Source: CAZNHL01 sp964572965 (GTDB lineage: Bacteria; Bacteroidota; Bacteroidia; Cytophagales; UBA9547). Taken from it: 28,642 nt of DNA. A program made the translations under genes and the position numbers. The stretch is taken from positions 1-28,642 of the forward strand of contig CAZNHL010000058.1 of NCBI GenBank assembly GCA_964572965.1, given 5' to 3'. Under the pieces are notes generated by a model. It was not told the origin of the DNA, did not search any database, and saw only the letters and a list, made by a program, of their open reading frames with translations. Of the stretch, positions 15,569 to 22,491 are shown in pieces. The first letter of the stretch is position 1. The number at the start of each line of letters is the position of its first letter.

Positions 15569-16300
15569 TTGATTCAGCGTTTAGCCAGTCTTCTAGGTTT
15601 AACTGACAAAAAAAATAAGCAATTTAGAAAAGCTATAAGTCAGATTACCGGGAAATTTCCCGGTAATACTGACTTATATTTTTTGGCATTCCGCCATACC
15701 TCTTCCTCTAAAGAAAACTCTAAGGGTATTAAGGAAAACAATGAACGCCTCGAATACCTTGGCGATGCCGTTTTAGGTGCTATTGTTGCAGAATACCTCT
15801 TCAAAAAATATCCTTATAAAGACGAGGGTTTCCTTACAGAAATCCGCTCGCGCATTGTGAACAGAGAGTCTTTAAATAGTCTTTCCCGCAAAATTGGTTT
15901 AGATAAGCTGGTCGATTTCGATTCAGGCAGAGGAGCAAATGCGTTTAAGTCAGTTTACGGAGATGCACTGGAAGCTTTGGTTGGGGCAGTTTATCTTGAC
16001 TATGGTTTTAAGGAGTGCCGTCGTTTTGTACTTAAAAAACTGATCAATCCACACTTTGATCTGGAAAGTATTGTTTCAAACGATACAAATTACAAGAGTC
16101 GTCTGATTGAGTGGGCACAACGCGAAAGCAAACATGTACATTTCAAAATGGCCGGAGAAAGTGGTAGCGGTAACCATCGCAGCTTTACAGCACAGGTACT
16201 GATCGATAATGAAGTACTGGGTGTAGGCCAGGGTATGAATAAGAAAAAAGCTGAACAGGATGCCGCTCAGAAGGCCTTGGAAGATTTAGGGCTTTTATAA
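15569..16300 (+). CDS. rnc: Ribonuclease III
   Basis: RNase III cleaves double-stranded RNA in rRNA and mRNA processing. The 243-aa product has the signature NERLEYLGDAVLG (58-70) with E62 and D66. D132 and E135 in GDALEALVGAVYLDYG complete the metal site, and a C-terminal dsRNA-binding domain (about 178-243) ends in KKKAEQDAAQKAL. The start is TTG at 15569. No ATG is available upstream, because the frame is open only from the fabF stop onward and the first internal ATG is deep in the dsRBD. A long hairpin lies inside codons 22-37. It is the last gene of the acpP operon. Confidence 0.96.
   Translation: MIQRLASLLGLTDKKNKQFRKAISQITGKFPGNTDLYFLAFRHTSSSKENSKGIKENNERLEYLGDAVLGAIVAEYLFKKYPYKDEGFLTEIRSRIVNRESLNSLSRKIGLDKLVDFDSGRGANAFKSVYGDALEALVGAVYLDYGFKECRRFVLKKLINPHFDLESIVSNDTNYKSRLIEWAQRESKHVHFKMAGESGSGNHRSFTAQVLIDNEVLGVGQGMNKKKAEQDAAQKALEDLGLL
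15634..15678 (+). promoter_or_regulatory. Long hairpin within the rnc coding sequence, possible RNase III self-target
   Basis: Bases 15634-15643 pair with 15669-15678 (10 bp). Bases 15644-15655 and 15656-15667 form a perfect 24-bp palindrome. The arms are continuous apart from one bulged A (15668), giving a stem of about 20 bp after allowing a 4-base loop. It begins 65 bases after the start codon. RNase III is known to regulate its own mRNA through leader hairpins in enterobacteria; the analogous role here is inference. Confidence 0.6.
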
Positions 16301-16302
16301 TT

Positions 16303-16342
16303 AGTATTGAGTATTGAGTATTGAGTATTGAGTATTGAGTAT
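16303..16342. repeat. 7-bp tandem repeat (AGTATTG) x5 after rnc
   Basis: Five perfect AGTATTG units (16303-16337) plus a partial copy begin two bases after the rnc stop codon. The unit is the reverse complement, in rotation, of ACTCAAT units upstream of lolD. Confidence 0.93.
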
Positions 16343-16368
16343 ATTTTTAGTAGTAATTAAGTAATGCT

Positions 16369-16400
16369 ATCCACGTCTGTTGATGTGGATTTTTTGTTTT
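16369..16400 (+). terminator. Intrinsic terminator of the acpP-fabF-rnc operon
   Basis: The stem ATCCAC (16369-16374) pairs with GTGGAT (16385-16390) around a 10-base loop and is followed by TTTTTTGTTTT. It lies about 70 bases after rnc and 50 before nadE. Confidence 0.82.
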
Positions 16401-16448
16401 AGGGTGAAATGAAAGTCCTCATTCCAAATTTGTTTAAATTGCATCTAT

Positions 16449-18329
16449 ATGAAGACGCTCAAGATAGCCGGAGCTGCGTTGAACCAGACGCCGATCGACT
16501 GGCACAATAACATTGCAAATATTAAGGAAGCTATCCGTCAAGCGAAGGAGGCAGGCGTTGATTTATTGTGCCTTCCTGAGTTGTGTCTGACAGATTATGG
16601 TTGTGAGGATCTGTTTCTGAGTGACTGGCTTACTGAGGCAGCATTGGCGCGTTTACAGGAGCTTTTATCAGAATGTTCTTCTATTGCAGTAAGTATCGGA
16701 CTTCCGGTGCGCTACAAAGGTGCTTTGTATAATGTTGCCTGTCTGATTAGTGACACAAAAATTCTTGGCTTCGTACCAAAGCAATTTCTTGCCAATGATG
16801 GAGTACATTATGAATACCGCTGGTTTACCCCTTGGGAGCCGGCAGAGTTGGGAGAACTAGAGTTTAATAGAATAAAATATCCTTTTGGAGACCGGCTTTA
16901 TGATATCAAAGGAGTTAAGGTTGGTTATGAGATCTGCGAAGATGCATGGCATGAAGACCGCCGTCCGGGTATACGTCATTGTGAAAAAGGCGTAGAGCTG
17001 ATTATGAATCCATCGGCAAGTCATTTCTCTTTTGGGAAATCTCAGTTGCGTGAAGATAAGTTGGTTGTTAATGGCTCCAAGCGCTTTAACTGTGCTTATT
17101 TGTATGCCAATTTATTGGGGAATGAAGCAGGGAGAATTGTGTATGATGGCGATGTGCTGATTGCTCATAAAGGTAAAATGGTGGAGCGCAACGATCGGTT
17201 GTCTTTCAAAAATGTAAATCTGATAACAGCTGAGATAGATTTTGAAACAGACCGGATTATTGCCCCGTCTGAACCACACGAAGATATCAGGGCGAAAGAT
17301 GTAGAAATGTCAAAAGCCATTACACTGGCTTTGTATGATTATATGCACAAGTCGCGCAGCAAAGGCTATGTACTTTCTCTGAGCGGAGGAGCCGATTCTT
17401 CCCTGAGTGCGGTGGCTGTAGCACATATGGTAAAACTTGGTGTTGATGAGTTGGGTGTAAAAGCTTTTATTGAGAAAGGGAATATCGCTTCGCTTTATGC
17501 CAATCTGGATGATATCGTTCATCTTCCTAAAGCAATGCAGTATAAAGCCATTATGAAGCCCTTGCTGACCACCGCTTATCAGTGGACAGCTAATTCTTCA
17601 ACAGAGACATTTACTTCTGCTAAGGAGCTGGCTGAGTCCATCGGTGCTACTTTCATCAGCTGGAATATCGACAAAGAGCTGAAGTCGATGACAGAAAAAA
17701 TTGAATTGTCGCTACAGCGTAAACTGACCTGGGAGGAAGATGATGTTACTTTGCAGAATATACAGGCGCGAGCAAGATCTCCGTTTATATGGATGGTAAC
17801 CAATGTCAAAAATGCTTTGCTGATTACGACATCAAACAGGAGTGAGGGTGATGTAGGATATGCTACTATGGATGGTGATACATCCGGCGGAATTGCGCCA
17901 ATTGCAGGGATTGAAAAAGTTTATGTATTGCATTGGTTGTTATATGCAGAAAAAGAGCTCGGTTACAGAGGACTTCGTTATGTAAACAGCCTGACACCAA
18001 CGGCGGAACTTCGTCCGCAGGAACGCGCCCAGACAGATGAAAAGGATTTGATGCCATACCCAATTCTGGCAGCTATAGAAAGACTAGCGATCAGAGAATA
18101 TAAATCTCCGAAAGTGGTTTATGAAACTTTGAAGCTGGAAAAGCTTGAAAGTGATGAGCTATTAAAACAACATGTGATTAAATTTTACAGAATGTGGTCA
18201 CGCAACCAGTGGAAGAGAGAACGTATAGCTCCATCGTTCCTGTTGGATGATTTCAACGTCGATCCACGTACCTGGTGTCGTTTCCCGATTTTGTCTGGTG
18301 GTTTTGAGGAGGAGTTGAAAGAGTTGTAA
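16449..18329 (+). CDS. nadE: Glutamine-dependent NAD+ synthetase
   Basis: This enzyme amidates nicotinic acid adenine dinucleotide to NAD+ with ATP, using ammonia from its own glutaminase domain. The 626-aa two-domain protein has an N-terminal nitrilase-fold glutaminase with the triad E44, K111 and C163 (in YEICEDAWHED). Its C-terminal synthetase has the PP-loop SGGADSS (312-318) and TTSNRSEGDVGYATMDGD. The protein ends TWCRFPILSGGFEEELKEL. Codons 18270-18326 are repeated in diverged form at 28473-28529, beyond the accessory block. No terminator is visible between nadE and hipB, so read-through into the toxin-antitoxin operon is possible. Assignment is secure. Confidence 0.97.
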   Translation: MKTLKIAGAALNQTPIDWHNNIANIKEAIRQAKEAGVDLLCLPELCLTDYGCEDLFLSDWLTEAALARLQELLSECSSIAVSIGLPVRYKGALYNVACLISDTKILGFVPKQFLANDGVHYEYRWFTPWEPAELGELEFNRIKYPFGDRLYDIKGVKVGYEICEDAWHEDRRPGIRHCEKGVELIMNPSASHFSFGKSQLREDKLVVNGSKRFNCAYLYANLLGNEAGRIVYDGDVLIAHKGKMVERNDRLSFKNVNLITAEIDFETDRIIAPSEPHEDIRAKDVEMSKAITLALYDYMHKSRSKGYVLSLSGGADSSLSAVAVAHMVKLGVDELGVKAFIEKGNIASLYANLDDIVHLPKAMQYKAIMKPLLTTAYQWTANSSTETFTSAKELAESIGATFISWNIDKELKSMTEKIELSLQRKLTWEEDDVTLQNIQARARSPFIWMVTNVKNALLITTSNRSEGDVGYATMDGDTSGGIAPIAGIEKVYVLHWLLYAEKELGYRGLRYVNSLTPTAELRPQERAQTDEKDLMPYPILAAIERLAIREYKSPKVVYETLKLEKLESDELLKQHVIKFYRMWSRNQWKRERIAPSFLLDDFNVDPRTWCRFPILSGGFEEELKEL

Positions 18330-18440
18330 AAAACATGAAGATTTAGTTTCCTTTATTACGTGTTTCTATGATAGAATGTGTATTATAGTGTATATTTTAT
18401 GGATTTTAGTGCGCATTTCCTTTGTTTTATTGTATGAATA

Positions 18441-18454
18441 TGCATTATATTGCA
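18441..18454. promoter_or_regulatory. Near-palindrome before hipB, possible HipB operator
   Basis: TGCATTATATTGCA is palindromic at 12 of 14 positions and ends two bases before the hipB ATG, in an AT-rich 127-base leader. HipB-type antitoxins are known to repress their own operons by binding palindromes; this particular site is a guess. Confidence 0.3.
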
Positions 18455-18456
18455 TT

Positions 18457-18660
18457 ATGGAGTATCTTGAAATAAGTAATAAAATAAAAGAAAGGCGTGA
18501 TATTCTGTGTCTACATCAGCGGGATCTGGCCGAATTATCAGGAGTGAGTCTGCGTACCATCATTCAAGTAGAGAATGCAACAGGAAATCCGTCATTAGAT
18601 ACCCTTCAAAAGTTGCTTAAAGTATTGGGAATGGAAATGCAGATTGTTGTAAGAACTTAG
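18457..18660 (+). CDS. hipB: HipB-like HTH transcriptional regulator
   Basis: This small (67 aa) Xre/Cro-type helix-turn-helix protein is the DNA-binding component of a hip operon. The HTH spans residues about 19-40 (LHQRDLAELSGVSLRTIIQVE), followed by GNPSLDTLQKLLKVLGME, as in HipB proteins. ATG 18457 was chosen because the frame upstream to 18376 encodes a hydrophobic stretch unlike the family and lies in the likely promoter. hipS starts 8 bases after its stop. In HipBST systems HipB represses the operon, while HipS, not HipB, neutralises the toxin. Confidence 0.88.
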   Translation: MEYLEISNKIKERRDILCLHQRDLAELSGVSLRTIIQVENATGNPSLDTLQKLLKVLGMEMQIVVRT

Positions 18661-18668
18661 AATAGAGC

Positions 18669-18989
18669 ATGAGCGATAAAGGGATTGTGTATGTGAACAG
18701 CGAACCTGCCGGAATGATCAGTCGGCAAGGGTCGGAGTATGTTTTTCGTTACAACGATGATTATTATAATAATCCCCTTAAAAAGGCAATAAGTTTTACT
18801 TTGCCAAAGAATAGACAGGAGTATAGGGCAAAAGAGCTATTCCCCTTTTTTTTCAATATGCTCAGTGAAGGAGTAAATAGGACACTGCAATGCCGGCAAC
18901 TACAGATTGATGAAAATGATTTTTTTAGTTTGTTGCTGGCTACGGGAGGCACTGAAACAATTGGGGCTGTGAGTGTAAGAGCAATATGA
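18669..18989 (+). CDS. hipS: HipS-like antitoxin (separate HipA N-terminal subdomain)
   Basis: This 106-aa protein corresponds to the N-subdomain 1 normally fused to the HipA kinase. It has GIVYVNSEPAGMISR at the start, FTLPKNRQEY in the middle, and the characteristic ending LFPFFFNMLSEGVNR followed by DFFSLLLATGGTETIGAVSV. In HipBST systems of enteropathogenic E. coli this separate subdomain is the antitoxin. Its stop codon overlaps the hipT start as ATGA, in a different frame, which implies translational coupling and equal dosage. The alternative is a single frameshifted hipA. I favour two genes because the lengths match HipS and HipT and both ends are clean. Confidence 0.82.
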   Translation: MSDKGIVYVNSEPAGMISRQGSEYVFRYNDDYYNNPLKKAISFTLPKNRQEYRAKELFPFFFNMLSEGVNRTLQCRQLQIDENDFFSLLLATGGTETIGAVSVRAI

Positions 18990-20005
18990 GTCTTGAAATA
19001 AAATATTGCCCCGGATCATTAAAAGAAGGCTTCAATACCTACAGTGGTGCTGTGTTGAAACGGATGTTCAATGGGAAAAAAGTGAACCATGTATTACCAT
19101 TTTCTTCACCTGACGCCGATGGGCCGGAACAGGAAAAATTTTTGGAAAACCGCAGGAGAATTTCTATTTCCGGTGTTCAGGAAAAGCTATCAGTGTTGCT
19201 AACTAAAAACAAATTAAGGCTTACAGAAGAGGGGGAACAAGGTCAGTATATATTGAAACCAATTCCCCGAGATGTGAGCAAAGTAAGTCAGGTGCCTGCC
19301 AATGAGCATTTGACAATGCAAATTGCCAGACAAGTATATGGCATTGCTACGGCGGAGAACGCTTTGATTTTTTTTGATAATGAAAAACCTGCTTACCTGA
19401 CCAAAAGGTTTGATATAAAGTCTTCAGGTGGAAAATATTTGCAGGAAGATTTTGCCTCCATAGCAGGAAAGACAAAAGATAATGCCGGTGATGACTTTAA
19501 GTACGAGTATAGTTATCTGGAATTAGGTGGACTGATGGCTAAATATATTAATGCGGCAGAGGTTGAATTAGAAAAATATTTCAAACTCATAGTATTCAAC
19601 TACCTTTTCTCGAATGGGGATGCTCATCTTAAAAACTTTTCATTAATAGAATCGGATAGTGGAGACTTTATTATGAGTCCTGCTTATGACCTGTTATGTA
19701 CACGTATCCATGTCAATGATGCCGACATGGCATTGAAGGGTGGTCTGTCCGAGTCGTCTTTTGATCACCTCTCTTTCGCTTCTTTGGGATATTATGCTTA
19801 CGACGACTTTCTTGATTTTGGCCTGGCATTGGGTTTAAAGGAGGTAAGGCTTAAAAGAATGCTAGACTTGTTCAGGACTGAACAGTCAATGACTTATACC
19901 TTAATTGCACATTCGTATCTCAATGAGGACATCAAAAAGATATATACAGAACATTACCAGGAGAAATTAAGAAGGCTGAATATATCAGTAGGGGTAAGGA
20001 TATAA
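18986..20005 (+). CDS. hipT: HipT-like serine/threonine kinase toxin
   Basis: This 339-aa HipA-fold kinase lacks the N-terminal subdomain, matching HipT. Its Gly-rich loop reads ISISGVQEK (59-67). S60 and S62 correspond to the SIS motif whose serines are autophosphorylated in E. coli HipT. The ATP-contacting K92 lies in YILKP, the catalytic segment is NGDAHLKN with D213, and the metal-binding D236 lies in SPAYDLL, so the kinase looks intact. HipT of E. coli phosphorylates TrpS; the target here is unknown. It overlaps hipS by 4 bases. It converges with the next gene, with only 17 bases between the stops. Confidence 0.88.
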   Translation: MSLEIKYCPGSLKEGFNTYSGAVLKRMFNGKKVNHVLPFSSPDADGPEQEKFLENRRRISISGVQEKLSVLLTKNKLRLTEEGEQGQYILKPIPRDVSKVSQVPANEHLTMQIARQVYGIATAENALIFFDNEKPAYLTKRFDIKSSGGKYLQEDFASIAGKTKDNAGDDFKYEYSYLELGGLMAKYINAAEVELEKYFKLIVFNYLFSNGDAHLKNFSLIESDSGDFIMSPAYDLLCTRIHVNDADMALKGGLSESSFDHLSFASLGYYAYDDFLDFGLALGLKEVRLKRMLDLFRTEQSMTYTLIAHSYLNEDIKKIYTEHYQEKLRRLNISVGVRI

Positions 20006-20022
20006 CAGTGGCAATTTTGGGG

Positions 20023-21393
20023 CTAATTGGGCCAATTTTTAAAATCATCGAACCAATTATAGATAACTATATATTGCCTTTCCTGAGCAATTGTTTTCGC
20101 TTTTTTGAAGTAGTGATAAGCGTCTCCTGATTTCAATTCAAGTTCACAGAATTTTGCTTCACATAAGTTGAGAAGCATGGAATCAAATCCATGATAAGAA
20201 CCTAAAAGTAGTGCCGGTTTTACTTTTTTAAATACGCTAAGGGCTTTCTTGTATTCGTTTACTCCCAATAATGCAATCGCATGATAGAGGGAGTTTTTTT
20301 GTTCTGTCCAGCTATTAATATACCAGGTATATGGTTTGGCTTCTTGTCTGATCCATTCCGTCATGTCTATTAACAGTCTGTATTGCATTGTGACAAGCAG
20401 TCCGAAGGATAGAAAATGAAGTGTTTGGCAAAGCGTCTCCTTCTGTTTTTCCTGAGAAGAAAGTTCGTTTACATAGTGTTGAGCTTCACTTAATGTTTGA
20501 GAAAAAAGCCCGGTTTCTTTTTGGTGGTAATAATACAAAAGCAATCCTGTAAATTTCCTGAAAACAGGGATTGGATGAAGCTCTTCGTACTCGTTTGTAT
20601 GGGAAAGGTAAGTAATGGCTTCTGGATAATGACCCGGATATTCCTTTAACCATTCATAATAAGCCAGGTTACTCTGAACAAAAAGCCTTGCTTCCGGTGT
20701 CTTTTTATATTTACTATACTCAGTCAGGTATTCGTGGTAGTAGTTGACGATGAAATCGGTATCCACAAAGTGTTCAAAAAAATAGGTTTGGGCTATAGGA
20801 CTTTTGGCCCATTGAGGGATCAGCTCATTCCTGATATGTTTATGTAGTCGTAAAAACTTGCCAAGCATGAGCGCTAAAAAATGAAACTCTTTGTCTGTTG
20901 CTGCTTTGTGCCTGAAGATCGAGGTATAGGTGAATATGTTTTTTAAGAAAGTAATATCTCTTAGGGCAAGAGCCATAATGACCGTTTCCCTGAAAAAACC
21001 ATATAGCCCATTGTCACCGGCATAAGTCTGTACCAGTTTGGAAAAATCTTTTGGATTGATATAGCCCTCTTCTGTTACCTCAGTAAGAAACCTGGAAGCT
21101 GCAACTTGCAGATTGGTATTTTCCCGCTTGTCCCGGAATGCGACGAAACCATTAAAACCACAATATTCGCTTAGGATGTCCAAGGTAGCTTTGGATGGTG
21201 GTGTGGCAGGCAGCAGATTAAAGAAACGCCTCAGTGTATTCAGCCCTATTTTACGGTCAGCTACTTGTTCTATCTGTTGTTGAAGCCTGATACAGTCTCC
21301 AGAAGTATGGATGCCTTGTCCATATTGATTGATCACCTCATTTCGGAGTTCCTCAATATCATTAGTATCTGCTTGAAAATTACTGACCGGCAT
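20023..21393 (-). CDS. Helical-repeat protein with putative N-terminal HTH-like segment, unknown function
   Basis: The product is 456 aa with no signal peptide or membrane segment. Residues about 30-85 contain SGDCIRLQQQIEQVADRKIG and NTLRRFFNLL, followed by KATLDILSEYCGF. This layout occurs in many uncharacterised Bacteroidota proteins and resembles a helix-turn-helix. The rest is helical, rich in Tyr and Trp, and reads like degenerate TPR repeats. I do not know a function. ATG 21393 fits family starts and lies only four bases after a perfect -7 promoter box, so the mRNA may be leaderless. A TTG-started reading from 21408 would overlap that box. It is convergent with hipT and divergent from the next gene. 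Confidence 0.65.
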   Translation of the reverse strand: MPVSNFQADTNDIEELRNEVINQYGQGIHTSGDCIRLQQQIEQVADRKIGLNTLRRFFNLLPATPPSKATLDILSEYCGFNGFVAFRDKRENTNLQVAASRFLTEVTEEGYINPKDFSKLVQTYAGDNGLYGFFRETVIMALALRDITFLKNIFTYTSIFRHKAATDKEFHFLALMLGKFLRLHKHIRNELIPQWAKSPIAQTYFFEHFVDTDFIVNYYHEYLTEYSKYKKTPEARLFVQSNLAYYEWLKEYPGHYPEAITYLSHTNEYEELHPIPVFRKFTGLLLYYYHQKETGLFSQTLSEAQHYVNELSSQEKQKETLCQTLHFLSFGLLVTMQYRLLIDMTEWIRQEAKPYTWYINSWTEQKNSLYHAIALLGVNEYKKALSVFKKVKPALLLGSYHGFDSMLLNLCEAKFCELELKSGDAYHYFKKAKTIAQERQYIVIYNWFDDFKNWPN

Positions 21394-21397
21394 CCGG

Positions 21398-21428
21398 CAA
21401 AGATACAAGAATTGCTGATGTTGTGAAA
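21398..21428 (-). promoter_or_regulatory. Promoter touching the start codon of the helical-repeat gene
   Basis: On the minus strand, TTTC (21425-21428), 19 bases and TATCTTTG (21398-21405) match the -33 and -7 elements, with one mismatch in the former. Only CCGG separates the -7 box from the ATG, so transcription probably begins at or beside the start codon. Confidence 0.6.
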
Positions 21429-21501
21429 TTTGATGGGCAGAAATGGGCAGGCTAGTTGTGTGGTTATAGGTTAAAATTGGGGATTGTTGAACTAGTATAT
21501 T

Positions 21502-21783
21502 ATGAAATTTACAGCATCGCGCCTTTCAGAAGGCAATAAGCTTTTTCCGGCAGAGATTCATGTCGAACCTAATGGGATCACTGTGAAAATACCAGGTTTC
21601 TTTCGTGGTCAATCAAGTTTTATTGGTTTTAATGACATTGCTTCTGTTAATGTAGATACACCACTTATAGGTTATTCTACAATCAGTTTTTATGCGCATG
21701 GAGCGAGGGTTTCTGCCCATGGATTTACAAAAGACGAGGCTAAACAAGTAAAGCGGGCTATTGAAGAAGGTAAAAATAACTAA
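21502..21783 (+). CDS. Small PH-like protein of unknown function
   Basis: This 93-aa soluble protein has no signal peptide. It begins MKFTASRLSEGNKLFPAEIHVE and continues with alternating strands, IGFNDIASVNVDTPL and a basic C-terminal helix. The pattern of strands ending in one helix fits a bacterial pleckstrin-homology-like fold of the kind used as membrane or lipid adaptors. That fold call is my reading of the pattern, not a confirmed match. The following membrane-protein gene starts 10 bases after its stop on the same strand, so the two probably form one unit in the accessory block. Confidence 0.55.
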   Translation: MKFTASRLSEGNKLFPAEIHVEPNGITVKIPGFFRGQSSFIGFNDIASVNVDTPLIGYSTISFYAHGARVSAHGFTKDEAKQVKRAIEEGKNN

Positions 21784-21793
21784 ACGGTCAGTT

Positions 21794-22480
21794 ATGTATA
21801 AAGAAAAATCAATCAGAAATTTTATAAAAGCTCTGGCAGTTATATTAATGCTAGTTGGAGTTTCTCTTTTAATATTTTCAGCATGGAGAATTGTTTTTGA
21901 AAAAAACTTACCAGAAGTTTCTATGCCAATAGTGTATTTAACGGCACTTGCAATTACTGCTAGTTTGCTTGGAAGTGTTTTTGAGGAGGTAATGATAAAA
22001 ATTGGAGAAAAGAAATACAAAGAACTGATTCCAGAAGAAGTGATAAATAGTATAATTGAGAAGAGAGAGGAGGAGCAGAAGCAGGAAAAAGAGTTGAAGC
22101 TAGACAATAGCAATTTTGTAGCTATTGTAGCTGTTGGAGATACTTATAATTGGAATGTTCAACATAATATTTACTACTGCCAATCATACAGGCCAATTAA
22201 AGATGGTGTAAACTATATCGCATTTTACAAAGCGAAAAAAATAACTAAGCTTTATAAAGTCAAGCCAGTTAGTAAAGAAGATGTTAAGTCAGGAGGGATA
22301 ACATTGCCAATAACATTTCCTGAAAATGATATCCCTAGCGTTTATCGCCTAACCTTTGAGACAGATCTTAACATCATTCATGATGAAAAAGGTGCCTACA
22401 TTCAAAGCAGAAAATATGTTTCGTATGACGCTCTGATGAATGCTAGAAATGGGAATACAAGTGATATTGCTAATAACTAA
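21794..22480 (+). CDS. Two-TM membrane protein with C-terminal soluble domain, unknown function
   Basis: I do not recognise this family. From ATG 21794 the product is 228 aa. Two transmembrane segments (about 10-31 and 43-63) are followed by a charged coiled-coil stretch (about 84-102) and a cytosolic domain (about 105-228). The domain has NIYYCQSYRPIKDGVNYIAF, then KAKKITKLYKVKPV, and ends RKYVSYDALMNARN. The upstream ATG at 21761 would overlap the preceding gene by 23 bases, so 21794 is preferred. The DNA looks more AT-rich than its neighbours, consistent with transfer. The layout, a small TM anchor plus a sensor or effector domain beside a PH-like gene, is compatible with a defence or stress module, but nothing proves it. 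Confidence 0.6.
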   Translation: MYKEKSIRNFIKALAVILMLVGVSLLIFSAWRIVFEKNLPEVSMPIVYLTALAITASLLGSVFEEVMIKIGEKKYKELIPEEVINSIIEKREEEQKQEKELKLDNSNFVAIVAVGDTYNWNVQHNIYYCQSYRPIKDGVNYIAFYKAKKITKLYKVKPVSKEDVKSGGITLPITFPENDIPSVYRLTFETDLNIIHDEKGAYIQSRKYVSYDALMNARNGNTSDIANN

Positions 22481-22491
22481 CCTAAACAATT

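Noticed and set aside
18376..18456. A 27-residue hydrophobic N-terminal extension of hipB
   Set aside because: HipB-like proteins start near MEYLEIS, and the extension lies in the likely promoter and operator region.
18669..20005. A single hipA gene broken by a frameshift
   Set aside because: The two frames meet in a clean ATGA overlap and the products match HipS and HipT in length and domain limits, so two genes are more likely.
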